DNA of 64,000 nt, from assembly GCA_037045225.1 (NCBI GenBank), contig JBAOHZ010000009.1, positions 682,001-746,000 of the forward strand. The letters are read 5' to 3'. Positions 27,432 to 38,000 of this stretch are shown piece by piece. A program made the translations under genes and the position numbers. The DNA is from Nitrospira sp. Its GTDB lineage: Bacteria > Nitrospirota > Nitrospiria > Nitrospirales > Nitrospiraceae. The stretch's first letter is position 1, and each line of letters opens with the position of its first letter. The notes beneath the pieces were generated by a model that was given only the letters and a program-made list of their open reading frames with translations, ran no database searches and was not told the origin of the DNA.

Positions 27432-29353
27432 GCCGAAACCTCCACCGATTGAAGAGGAATATCGAATGTAAACGTCGCACCCAAACCTTCGCCATCACTG
27501 TGACCTTGAAGGGAACCACCCAACTGCTTGGCCACCAATGCGGCACTATGTAACCCCAGACCATGTCCGTCCGGCCTGGTCGTAAATCCCTGGGTAAACA
27601 GGCGGGACGCATGTTCCTGTGAAATCCCAACCCCGGTATCGGTCACCTCAAAGCGGACAAATCCGGCACGATCCGGGTCCGCTCTCAGACGGAGTGTGAG
27701 CCGGCGCACCGGTCCATCGTACACGGCCATGGCATTCTTGGCATTGCTAATCAAATTCACCAGCACTTGAATGACCTGATGCCGATCCGTCACCCCATCG
27801 ATCCCTTTCGCATACTCTTCACGGATCTCGCACCCGCAGCTCTGGAGCGCCGACCGGTTGATCTCCAATGCTTGCTCCATCAAATCCTGGAAATGCACCG
27901 CCTCGCGAACGACCCCGCCTGGACGAGCAAGATCCACTTGGCGGGAGACGACCTGTCGAATGTGATCGATATTACGGCTGAGGCCGCCCAGTTCCTGTTC
28001 GACGAGCGACGCATTCTGATTGACGGCTTCCGCCAGCATGGAGAGATACTCTGGAATCTGTTGCCCGCGAGGGTCCAGGGAAAGGAACTGAGGCAAATCA
28101 TGACTGTGTGCCCGCAACATGGACGCAACCAGGGCCACGTCGCCGATCGGGGCTTGCTTCAATGTTTTCATGACCACATCGACTGAGACATTCACGCTAT
28201 TGAGCACATTCCCCACATTGTGCAAGACGGCGGACGCCACGTCAGCCATTCCCACCAAACGCGACGTCTCGATCAACCGCTTGTTCAACTCCTCCCGCTC
28301 GTCCTGCACACGTTTCCGACGCTCAATTTCAGTCTGCAGCGTCTCATTTGTCTGCTCCAGCATCTGATTCTGTGTGACCACTTTCGTGCGGGATTGTTCG
28401 AGCTCCCCGATCGCCTCCTGCAGCTGCTTGTGCGCGCGATCGACTTCCGTCACGTCGTGGAACGAAGCCACCACCCCTCGTACTCCTCCCTGATCATCGA
28501 ATATCGGCGTGCTGGTCACGGAGAACATCTGTAACTGTCTGTCGTTGTTCAACAATCCGAGACGAGTGCCCTGCTCGGGTACCTTCGTCTTCTGTGCGCG
28601 TTCCCAAGGATACCCCTTAGCGACCAACGGCAGCGGCCCCTGCTCCTGAATCCATTCAAGGCGTGATAACGGCTTTCCCAGGAGCGAGGACAGGCGTTGC
28701 TCCGTCGATCGGCAGAATGTGTCGTTGGTCAGCACGATCAACCCGGAATGATCCAACATCACCACCCCATCGGTCAGACTATCGAGCGCCGATTTGACAC
28801 GAGAAGGAATGACCAGCGATGGGTCCAAATGACGCAACGTGCGCTTCAACAGCACGAGATACCCGACAAAACCGATCGCGGCGACAGCAGCCACAAATCT
28901 CGGCCACGGCGCCATGAACAGTTGCTCGATCCAGGATGAGTAGGAGGTGCGGAAAGAGAGCTGAAGAGTGCCCCAATGAGCATCGGCCTTATAGATCGGG
29001 ACTTGAATGTGGCGCAGCGTTGAACGATCCCCCTCCGGCTGAACCCAATGCTGCGCGTGATCACCGGCGACGGCAATCGGTTGACCATCGGTCCCCAGCA
29101 GTGCCGTAGACAAGATATCGGCATTCCGTTCGACCAGCGCATGCATCGCCGTCTCAATCGCAGGAATCTGGCGGGAAGAAACCAGCACCGAATACTGTAC
29201 GGCCAGATTTTCACAGAGCGCCTTACGGGACTCGAAGACGTGTTTGGCTTCATCCGGCGCCAACCCTACAAGCGCCTCCCCGGCAAACAGGGCGCCGACG
29301 GTCAACGAGACGAGGCAGAAGCTGAGAAAAAGGAGCGGCGACACCCGATTCAT
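27428..29353 (-). CDS. Membrane sensor histidine kinase with periplasmic sensor and PAS domain
   Basis: Sensor kinase of 641 residues. An N-terminal signal-anchor (LLFLSFCLVSLTVGALFA), a periplasmic sensor (about 30-145), a second membrane helix (FVAAVAAIGFVGYLVLL), a PAS domain (about 190-315, SLTDGVVMLDHSGLIVLTN) and a coiled coil follow in order. The dimerisation region reads ASAVLHNVGNVLNSV, with the His in LHNVGN rather than the usual HE[IL]R. An HATPase_c domain has DTGVGIS and DGHGLGLHSAAL. The LHNxGNxLN box is typical of a recognised HPK subgroup. Its start overlaps the giant-protein stop by 4 nt and its stop overlaps the hybrid kinase, so all three are translationally linked. Confidence 0.93.
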
Positions 29354-32300
29354 ACGCCTCCTGTTCCGGATGAGCCAGATTCTTTGGATGGATCAGATGG
29401 GGACGCGGGAGACGGAGGTGCGTCGAATAAATCCTGGAGCCCTTCGAACTCAACATCCTCAGCCTGCATCGAGGCATCCGTATGTTCCCACCAACGAGCC
29501 CGCTCGCGCCGGCTCAGACTCACCACAGGCAATGGGTCGAATGTCCGCCACGCAGGAATGGTGGTCAAGCAACTGGCGAGCAAGGAACCGCTGCGTATCG
29601 CCCAGGCCACAAATCCCACCGATAATGTCATTCCGGTAACGGCCGTGACATGAGCCACGAATGCCTGCTGCTCCTGCTCCACGCCGGCTGCCTCCTGAAG
29701 CGACCGTGCCACCTCATCCAGTTTGGTCATCAGAACCTCACTGATCGACAACGGCGGCTCCGGACCGGCTGGGTCATCGGACGCGACAAGCTCGACCGGC
29801 ATAATCACGAATGGGTTTTGCGTCTCCCCCTCATCGGGTCGAGAGACCAGCCGACCCTTGAGACGTTCGTCTCCCCCCGAACCGTCATCCGTGCGAGGCG
29901 CCGTCATTGATGACTTCACCCCAGCGCGCTCGGCGATAAACCTCTGCTCCGTAGGAATCCCTCTGGTGGGAGCCTTCAGAGCACTCATCGACTCCTGCGA
30001 ACCTTGTGATGCCGGCAGAGCTTGAGTTTGTGGAGCAGGGGTGACCACCGATGGCGGAGGCATTGGGATGAGCGACGGGGGAAGCACAGGAGCTACAGGG
30101 GCGGGAGGCAGTCCCTCCGCCACATCGGTAACCGTGACCTGAATCGTTTGCGTGACCGCGCCACCCTGGGTATCGGTGACACGGACCTGCACGACATAGA
30201 CATTGTCCCCGTTGGCGTCAGTGGCCACCTCGAAATTGCGGGGCGCCACGAAACTCAGCGCACCCGTGGTTGCGTCGATCGTAAAGAGCGCTTGGTCGAT
30301 GCCGCCGCTGATGCCATAGGTCAAGGCCTGTGCAGGGAGATCCACATCGGCGCCGACCACCATCGTAATCCCGGTCACATTTTCGGCCACGTTAATCGAC
30401 GCCGTTGCCCCGCCTCCACCGCTGGTGATCGTCGGCGCATCGTTCACCGGTGCAATCGTGAGCGTCACGGTCGTCGCACCGACCGATCCTCCCGCTCCGT
30501 CGCTGAGGGCAAACGTAAACGAATCGCTCAGCGTTTCCGATCCATCATGTACATAGACCAACCGGTTCGCCACGATGTCGGCCTGCGTGAAGGACGTGGC
30601 CGACAGGCCGGGAGCCGTCGTCAGCTCTATTCGGCCATGGGCCGGACCGGTGCCGACAGAGAACGCCAGCTGCGAGTCTGAATTGTCGACATCGCTCGCC
30701 GCCAGCTCTGCGCCTGTAATGGTATCAGTGCCTCCTTCGGCCACGGTGCTGCCGTTATTAATCACAATCGTCGGCGCATCATTTACGGCGGTGACATCGA
30801 TCGTGAGAGTATTCGGGGTCGAATCGTACGCGTTATTCGCATCTCGCACCGAGAAGGTCAGACTCGCGTAGCCGGTGCCGTTGGCATCGGCCGCCGGCGC
30901 AAAGACGAGATTCCCAGCCGTAATGTCGGCAACGATGACCACCTGGCCCGCCGTGACAGCCACGCCCGAGAGTGTAAGCGAACCGGCTCCGGGGAGCGTG
31001 TCGACCCGCACCGCACTCAGGCTATCGCCCGCATCCACATCGCTGAAACCGAAGTTGGCCGTGGTGAGGGTGTGGGACGTATCTTCGGTGATCGTGACCG
31101 TGGTGTCGGCGCCCAGTGGCGCTTCATTGACGTTGGTGAGGTTAATCGTAAACGTCTCGTCGTAGGTGAGGTTTCCGGAATCGGTGACCCGCACCGTGAC
31201 GCCATGGCTCGTCGTCGCTTCATAGTTGAGTAGACTGCCGTCGGCCACCGTGATCTCGCCGGTGCTGCTGTTGATCGCAAAACGGCCTCCGGCGTTGTCC
31301 GTGAAGCTGTAGGTCTTAGTATCACCCGTATCGGGATCTGTCCCCGTCACGGTCCCCACGACCGTCCCGTTCGCGGCATTCTCGGCCACGGTATTCGCCG
31401 ACAGCACCAGATCCGTCGGCGCGTCGTTCACGGCCGTTACGGTGATGGCCACCGTATCCATATCGGTCGCGGCGTTGCTGTCCGTACTCGTCATCGTGAG
31501 TGTGTCGCTGCCGGTGAAGTTCAGCGTCCCTTGATAATTCAGGCTGGCTAGGGTCGCATTGATGGCCGCCTGACTGCCGCTGAGCGTGAGGGTATTCGTG
31601 CCGTTCCCCCCGGCACTGATCGTCGCGCCGCCGCTGAGCGTCACATCGAGCCGCCCATTCCCCACCGCGAGCTGCACCGTGCTCAGATTCCCAGCCACGT
31701 CGGCCACGCTGATGCCGCTGAGCGCCAACGTCGTATCTTCGGCCACGCTCTGCGCCCCCGACACCGTGTTCACCGGCGCGCCGTTGCCGGCGATGACGGC
31801 CACATTGGCGCAGAACTCCGACGTCTGGTTCGTCGTGCTGGTGGCCGTCGCCGTAAGGTGGTCGCCCACCTGCACCGCCGTCGTGAGGGTCAGGGTTCCG
31901 CTGAAACGGCCGTTGGCATCGGCCGTCAGGAAACCCAAAAAGACTTGGCCTTCGCCGTAGGCGCCGTCATTGCTGCTGAGAAACATTTCGACGCGGGCAC
32001 CGGCAAAATCCGTATCGCCCAGCGGATTGACTCCGATATACCCCGCCACCGTCAGTGTGGAGCCGGAAACGCTCGACTCCGTGAAGACGGGGAAATCCAT
32101 CATGAGATTGGGCTCTCCGGCAAGGAGCGCGCCATCGTTGAGGCTGACGCCGTCGTTTCGAACGTCGATACCCTCTTGGGCGTTGTTGTAGATCGCGTTG
32201 CCGAGGATGGACGCCGATGTACCCGTGTTATACACGCGCACTCCGTCGGCGGCACTATTGGCAATGACGTTCCCCGCCCCAACCGTATCGCCGCCAATCA

Positions 32301-34983
32301 CAGTCCCCGTGCCGCCTGCGGCGGTCACCGCAGACCGCCCGGTACCCATGGCGGCGGTACCCGTGGCATCAGTACCGATGTAGTTGCCTTGCACAATGGT
32401 GTCGTTCGTCCCGGTATCGACAATCCCAATACCTTCGTTCACCGTGACTGCGATGACATTGCGGTGCGCGGCCGTCGTACCGCCGATGAGGGTGGCATCG
32501 GCGCCGCCGGAAACCCAGATGCCCGAGCGGTTGCCGATGGCGCCCGTGCCGGCCGCGTCGAGCCCAATGTAGTTGCCGAGGATTTGGTTCCCGTCGGCGG
32601 CCTCCCCGGATACACTGATGCCCGCGTAGGCGTTGCCGGAGATTATGTTGCGATCGGCCGCCGTCACACCGCCGATGATATTGTTGTCCCCAAAGACCGC
32701 AATACCCTCGCCGAGGTTTTGTGCGCCAGCGCCGGCGTTGGCCCCGTTGAAATCCAGGCTGCCGATGTAGTTACCGGCGATGGTATTCCCGCTGGACCCC
32801 GCCTCAATTTGAATTCCGTGACTGTTGAAACCACGGATGATCAGGCCTCGAATCGTACTGCCGTCGGCGCTGGCCGAGAGCACCAAGCCGCTGCCCGCGA
32901 CACTATGTCCGCCGTCGAGCGCAATCGCCGGGCGGTTGCCATTAGCGGCCACACTGTCGTCGGTGGTGGCATCGATCACCACCGCATCGGTGATGGTGGG
33001 AAGCGCAGCAGTCACCAGAATCGTATGCGTACCGGTTCCGGCAATGCCAAAGCCGATCACATTGAGCCCCGGCGTGTTGTTTGCCGCAATAATGGCTTCG
33101 CGAAGCGAGATGAGCCCATCGGCGCCCTGGTGAGCATTCAGCCATTCCACGGTGTGGGCAGGCGTGCCGGCGGTGATGCCGCTGTCGTTGGTATCGGCGG
33201 TGGTACTCACCGTCAGCGTATTGGCCACATCCAAGACCGAGACGCGGATAAGCTGTGTTGCAAATCCGCCGTTCCCGTCCGCCACCTGAACGGTTACCTC
33301 GTAGACGTTATCCCCGTTGCTATCGGTCGGAGCTTCAAAATCCGGCGCCAGCGAAAAGGCGAGCGCGCCCGTACTGCTGTCGATACTGAACTGTGCCGCG
33401 TCAGCCGCACCGCCGCTCCCGGCGGACAGGATGCTATAGACCGCGGTCCCGCCGTCGACATCCGTCGACGTGACGGTGGTGACAGCTGCTTCCGTCTCGG
33501 CGACAGAAACCGAGGCCGTCGCACCGCCGCCGTTGCTCGTGATCGTCGGCGCATCATTGATGGCCGTAATCGTGACAATGGTGCTGCCGGTCGCCGTCAA
33601 CGCGCCGCCGCTCCCTTGGCTGCCGCTGTTGCCGTCGCTGAAGGTCCAATTGATTTGCGCGCTGGCCGGAGGCGCATCGCTGCTATTGCTATAGGCAATC
33701 TGCTGCATCGCCGAGTTGACGAGCGTATTCGTCGCGCTGGCATTCAACGTCAACTGGAGTGTGCCGCCGCTGTTGGTGTAGGTGCCGATCGTGGTCCCGC
33801 TCACGATCACGTTGCCGCTCGTGAGACTGAGCGTCCCGCTGCCGGAGAACACATCCTCGGCAGCCGCCCCGCCGTTCCGCGCCAGCGTCAAGGTCGCCCC
33901 GTTGAACGTATCGAGGGCGCTCAGTTCCGCATCGAAGACCCGGGCAGTGCCGGCCAGCACCACCGGCGATCCCCCTTCGGTGTATGCCGCCGCCGTTTGA
34001 ACGGTTACGACCTGTACGTGATCGATGACTAAGCCTCCACCATCGCTCGTGAGCGGTGCGCCCCCTGAGAGCGAGCCCAAGGATGTGATCTGCAGGGTGG
34101 ACGAGGTGGAGGTCGCCGTGAAGCTGACCGCATAGTCTTTCCAGGACGTGCCGGTGGTGAACTGGCCGATCTCAACACCGTTGATACTGAACGCGCCACG
34201 ATCCTGCACATTGACATCCGTCCGCGTAATTGCAGAGAGGCTGACCACATAGGTCTGCCCCACGACGGTGGTGAAGGTTTGTTCGATATAACTCGGGGCA
34301 CCCGGCGTATTAGAGCCTTCTACCTCAACGAAGTACGTTCCGTCAGGGGGAGCCGGAACCCCGTATTGTCCTAGTAGGTTATTAACTTCCACGCCAGTAT
34401 TCCCGGTCCAGCCGGTCGCCCCGCTTTCAAACGAGCCGTTCGTCAGCAGATTGGTGGCACCCAGGGCCAACACCGGCGCGTCGTTGACGGCGGTGACCGT
34501 CACGGTGGCGTCGTAATTGGCGCTGGTAGCGCCGTCTCCATCGGTGAGCACATAACGAACAGTGCGAGCCCCGGTAGTGGGTGACGCCGCATCCGTATTT
34601 TCATAGGTGATGTTCTTGACGAGCGCCGTAACCGTCGTCGCATCGGCACTGCTATTCAGGGTGATGACGAGGTTGCTGCCGTTACTGCCACCGGTGAAGG
34701 TCCCGATCGTCACGCCGCCGTAGGTGACGTTCGACCCGCTCACGCCGATCTGCCCGGCCCCCGTCCCCTGGTTCCGGATGCTGAGCACATCTTCGGCGCT
34801 GTCCCCGCCGGAGGGAATGGAGATGGTCAGCGTGCCCGTATCAAAATTGGCACTATCCGCATCGGCCACCAGGGCATTGGCCCCTTGCTCGATCACCACC
34901 GCCCCGGCACCTTCGTTATAACTTAGACTGTCACCACTTAGATTCGTGATGGTGGGTCGTTGGTTATAATTTAATATTCGCAT
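29350..34983 (-). CDS. C-terminal half of the giant repeat protein (separate frame after the 317-bp disruption)
   Basis: Frame of 1,877 codons whose ATG lies in the AT-rich linker and has no visible ribosome site, so it is more likely the continuation of the gene at 35,001 than an independent gene. After a copy of the TNLSGDSLSYNEG repeat come a galactose-binding-like domain (LLTNGSFESGATGW), cadherin-like VNDAPT repeats, a SLREAI domain leading into a right-handed beta-helix (about 32,000-33,250), and several more VNDAP repeats. A Pro-rich stretch and a Ser/Gly-rich charged linker follow. Near the C-terminus is one hydrophobic segment (TLSVGFVAWAIRSGSLLASCL) followed by FDPLPVVSLSRRER and an acidic tail. 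No RTX nonapeptides or LPXTG-type anchor are seen. A membrane-anchored surface or periplasmic protein is inferred. Confidence 0.8.
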   Translation of the reverse strand: MRILNYNQRPTITNLSGDSLSYNEGAGAVVIEQGANALVADADSANFDTGTLTISIPSGGDSAEDVLSIRNQGTGAGQIGVSGSNVTYGGVTIGTFTGGSNGSNLVITLNSSADATTVTALVKNITYENTDAASPTTGARTVRYVLTDGDGATSANYDATVTVTAVNDAPVLALGATNLLTNGSFESGATGWTGNTGVEVNNLLGQYGVPAPPDGTYFVEVEGSNTPGAPSYIEQTFTTVVGQTYVVSLSAITRTDVNVQDRGAFSINGVEIGQFTTGTSWKDYAVSFTATSTSSTLQITSLGSLSGGAPLTSDGGGLVIDHVQVVTVQTAAAYTEGGSPVVLAGTARVFDAELSALDTFNGATLTLARNGGAAAEDVFSGSGTLSLTSGNVIVSGTTIGTYTNSGGTLQLTLNASATNTLVNSAMQQIAYSNSSDAPPASAQINWTFSDGNSGSQGSGGALTATGSTIVTITAINDAPTITSNGGGATASVSVAETEAAVTTVTSTDVDGGTAVYSILSAGSGGAADAAQFSIDSSTGALAFSLAPDFEAPTDSNGDNVYEVTVQVADGNGGFATQLIRVSVLDVANTLTVSTTADTNDSGITAGTPAHTVEWLNAHQGADGLISLREAIIAANNTPGLNVIGFGIAGTGTHTILVTAALPTITDAVVIDATTDDSVAANGNRPAIALDGGHSVAGSGLVLSASADGSTIRGLIIRGFNSHGIQIEAGSSGNTIAGNYIGSLDFNGANAGAGAQNLGEGIAVFGDNNIIGGVTAADRNIISGNAYAGISVSGEAADGNQILGNYIGLDAAGTGAIGNRSGIWVSGGADATLIGGTTAAHRNVIAVTVNEGIGIVDTGTNDTIVQGNYIGTDATGTAAMGTGRSAVTAAGGTGTVIGGDTVGAGNVIANSAADGVRVYNTGTSASILGNAIYNNAQEGIDVRNDGVSLNDGALLAGEPNLMMDFPVFTESSVSGSTLTVAGYIGVNPLGDTDFAGARVEMFLSSNDGAYGEGQVFLGFLTADANGRFSGTLTLTTAVQVGDHLTATATSTTNQTSEFCANVAVIAGNGAPVNTVSGAQSVAEDTTLALSGISVADVAGNLSTVQLAVGNGRLDVTLSGGATISAGGNGTNTLTLSGSQAAINATLASLNYQGTLNFTGSDTLTMTSTDSNAATDMDTVAITVTAVNDAPTDLVLSANTVAENAANGTVVGTVTGTDPDTGDTKTYSFTDNAGGRFAINSSTGEITVADGSLLNYEATTSHGVTVRVTDSGNLTYDETFTINLTNVNEAPLGADTTVTITEDTSHTLTTANFGFSDVDAGDSLSAVRVDTLPGAGSLTLSGVAVTAGQVVIVADITAGNLVFAPAADANGTGYASLTFSVRDANNAYDSTPNTLTIDVTAVNDAPTIVINNGSTVAEGGTDTITGAELAASDVDNSDSQLAFSVGTGPAHGRIELTTAPGLSATSFTQADIVANRLVYVHDGSETLSDSFTFALSDGAGGSVGATTVTLTIAPVNDAPTITSGGGGATASINVAENVTGITMVVGADVDLPAQALTYGISGGIDQALFTIDATTGALSFVAPRNFEVATDANGDNVYVVQVRVTDTQGGAVTQTIQVTVTDVAEGLPPAPVAPVLPPSLIPMPPPSVVTPAPQTQALPASQGSQESMSALKAPTRGIPTEQRFIAERAGVKSSMTAPRTDDGSGGDERLKGRLVSRPDEGETQNPFVIMPVELVASDDPAGPEPPLSISEVLMTKLDEVARSLQEAAGVEQEQQAFVAHVTAVTGMTLSVGFVAWAIRSGSLLASCLTTIPAWRTFDPLPVVSLSRRERARWWEHTDASMQAEDVEFEGLQDLFDAPPSPASPSDPSKESGSSGTGGV
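34694..34956 (-). repeat. 263-bp direct repeat, copy A
   Basis: Identical, as far as I can read, to 35,011-35,273 with a constant offset of 317 bp. Identity stops at C/G mismatches on one side (34,693 against 35,010) and T/G on the other (34,957 against 35,274). It encodes one cadherin-like repeat segment of the giant protein. Confidence 0.9.
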
Positions 34984-35010
34984 ATTATTATATAGAGTTT
35001 TTACTCCACC
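34957..35010. other. 54-bp AT-rich linker splitting the giant gene
   Basis: Very AT-rich, in sharp contrast to its GC-rich surroundings. On the minus strand it supplies the TAA that ends the N-terminal frame and the ATG that opens the C-terminal frame. It lacks inverted ends or any open frame that would mark an insertion sequence. Together with one copy of the 263-bp repeat it makes 317 bp, which is not a multiple of three. An assembly or gap-filling artefact is a serious possibility. Confidence 0.8.
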
Positions 35011-38000
35011 GTGAAGGTCCCGATCGTCACGCCGCCGTAGGTGACGTTCGACCCGCTCACGCCGATCTGCCCGGCCCCCGTCCCCTGGTTCCGGATGCTG
35101 AGCACATCTTCGGCGCTGTCCCCGCCGGAGGGAATGGAGATGGTCAGCGTGCCCGTATCAAAATTGGCACTATCCGCATCGGCCACCAGGGCATTGGCCC
35201 CTTGCTCGATCACCACCGCCCCGGCACCTTCGTTATAACTTAGACTGTCACCACTTAGATTCGTGATGGTGGGGGCATCGTTGACGGCAGTGATGGTCAC
35301 GGTCGTGCTGCCGGTGGCCGTCAAGGCACCGCCTGTTCCCTGGCTGCCGCTGTTGCCGTCGCTGAAGGTCCAATTGATTTGCGCACTGGCCGGAGGCGCA
35401 TCGCTGCTATTGCTGTAGGCAATCTGCTGCATCGCCGAGTTGACGAGCGTATTCGTGGCGCTGGCATTCAACGTCAGCTGGAGCGTGCCACCGCTGTTGG
35501 TATAGGTGCCGATCGTGGTCCCGCTCACGACCACGTTGCCGCTGCTGAGGCTCAGCGTGCCGCTGCCGGAGAACACATCCTCCGCACTGGCTCCGCCGTT
35601 CCGCGCCAGCGTGAGGGTCGCCCCGTTGAAATTGTTCAGGGCCGACAGTTCAACATCACCGATCGACACGTTGGCATCCAGCACCACCGCTGCTCCACCT
35701 TCGGTGAACGCCGGGGTCCCGTCCAGATTGCTGAATACGGGGGCGTCGTTCACGGCGATGACGGTGGGGTCGATCGTGTCGCCCACCAGGGAGAACGCCG
35801 TGGTGCCGCCTTGCACAGACGTGTTGACTTTGGTGCCGACCACCCCACTGGATTGATCCCAGGCACGCACAATCAACCCCGGGAACACATTCCCGGTGTA
35901 GTTGCTGTTGGGCGCAAAATACAGGCGCGTGCCGGCCGTATCCGCCAGCAGGAGCGACGCCGAATTACTCACGGTTCCGACAGTGAGCCAGGTGGCCCCG
36001 GCATCGGTGGTGTAGTACCAGGTGCCGTTGGTTTCCGTGCTGCTAATGATCGCAAGCCCTTTTGCAACGGCTCCATCAGGGTCGGTGATGCTTCCGGTAA
36101 AGGCACTGAGAGGCGAGCCCACGGCCGTGCCATTGACCGGCGCTCCGGCATCTTCGAGCACGGTGAAGGTCAACCCAGAATCGGTAAGAACCGGCGCGTC
36201 ATTGACGGCACTCACCGTCACCGTGGCGTCGTAGTTGGCACTGGTGCCACCATCACCGTCGGTGAGCACATAGCGCACGGTGCGTGCCCCGGTGGTGGGA
36301 GCGGCCGTATCCGTATTCGCATAGGTGATGTTCTTGATGAGCGCCGTAACCGTGGTCGCATCGGCACTGCTATTCAGGGTAATGACGAGGCTCGTCCCGT
36401 TACTGCCGCCGGTGAAGGTCCCGATGGTCACGCCGCCGTAGGTGACGTTCGACCCGCTCACCCCGATCTGCCCGGCCCCCGTCCCCTGATTCCGAATGCT
36501 GAGCACATCTTCGGCGCTGTCCCCGCCGGAGGGAATGGAGATGGTCAGCGTGCCCGTATCGAAATTGGCACTGTCCGCATCGGCCACCAGCACATTGGCC
36601 CCTTGCTCGATGACCACCGCCCCGGCGCCTTCGTTATAACTCACACTGTCGCCGCTCAGGTTCGTGAGGGTCGGGGCATCGTTCACCCCGGTGATCGTGA
36701 CCGTGGTGCTGCCGGTCGCCGTCAACGCACCGCCGCTCCCCTGGCTGCCGCTATTGCCGTCACTGAACGTCCAGTTGAGCTGCACCGACGCCGGTGGCCC
36801 ATCGCTTGAGTTGCTGTAGGCAATCTGCTGCATGGCCGAGTTGACCAGAGTCTGGGTCGCGTTGCTATTGAACGTGAAGGCGAGTGTGCCGCCGCTGTTG
36901 GTGTAGGTGCCGATCGTGGTCCCGCTCACGACCACGTTGCCGCTCGTGAGACTGAGCGTGCCGCTGCCGGAGAAGACATCCTCGGCATTGGCTCCGCCGT
37001 TCCGCACCAACGTCAGGGTCGCCCCGCTAAAATTATTCAGCGCAGAAAGTTCGGCATCGAAGATGGATACGTCTGCATCGAGCACGACCGGACTCCCGCC
37101 TTCGGTATACGTCGGCGCACCGTCCAAGGTATTCACAGGATCAAGTGTGGGATCCAGCGCGCCGGTGCTGGTGTATCGGGTGAGCGCATAGTTGTACTCA
37201 CCGAGCGCGCCAACCTTTGATGTCCCTGACACCACGATGTGCCCGTCACTTTGCACCACCACGCTATAAGCCCGGTCATCACTAGATGCCGTGTAATCGA
37301 TCGTGACGATCCCATCGCCGCTGAAGGTCGTATCCAACGAGCCGTCCGTATTGAGTCGCACCAGACCAAAATCGTTTCCGTTGATCCCAGCCGTACCTGT
37401 GACGAGCAGCTTGCCGTCCGCCTGGATCGTGAGCCCTTCGGCGAGGTCGCTGCCGCCCAGATTGATGGTCACCTTGCCGCCGGTGCCGAAGCCGGTATCC
37501 AGCGTCCCGTTGGCGTTGTAGCGGGCAATCGCAAAATCGTTGGTACCGCCGGTGTCGCTCCACCCGGCCACGACGATCTTGCCATCGGCCTGGACCCGCA
37601 CTTCGTTGCCCGTATCGCTGCTGTTTCCGCCAAAGTCGGTCAAGACCTTCCCTGTGCCGTTGAAACTCGTATCCAACGACCCGTCCGTGTTGTACCGAAC
37701 CAACGCAAAATCGAAGCTGGTTCCGTTGGACCCAAACCCTGCAAGTATCACCTTCCCGTCGGATTGGATGGTGAGGCTGTCCGCACGATCACTCCCCCCA
37801 GCGAGATCGGTGCTGACGTACGCTGAGCCACCGCCGAAGCTAGTATCGAGCGACCCGTCGCTATTGAACCGCATCAGATTGAAGTTGTTGTTCGACAAAT
37901 CAGCCGCAACCAGAAACTTGCCATCGGTCTGGAGGCCGATGTCCTTGGCCGATCCATACACCCCAGACGAGGCAATGCCGTCGCCGCCCCCAAAACTCGT

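Noticed and set aside
31858..34032. 724-codon plus-strand open frame opposite the giant gene
   Set aside because: Antisense frames stay open because of the codon pattern of the minus-strand repeats. The translation is low-complexity Arg/Gly/Ala-rich and family-free; the similar 476-codon frames at 35,379 and 38,922 simply repeat with the 3,543-bp unit.
34957..35010. Insertion sequence or intron at the giant-gene break
   Set aside because: Only 54 bp of non-duplicated sequence, with no inverted ends, transposase or intron structure. The 263-bp direct repeat is host coding sequence, far longer than a target-site duplication.
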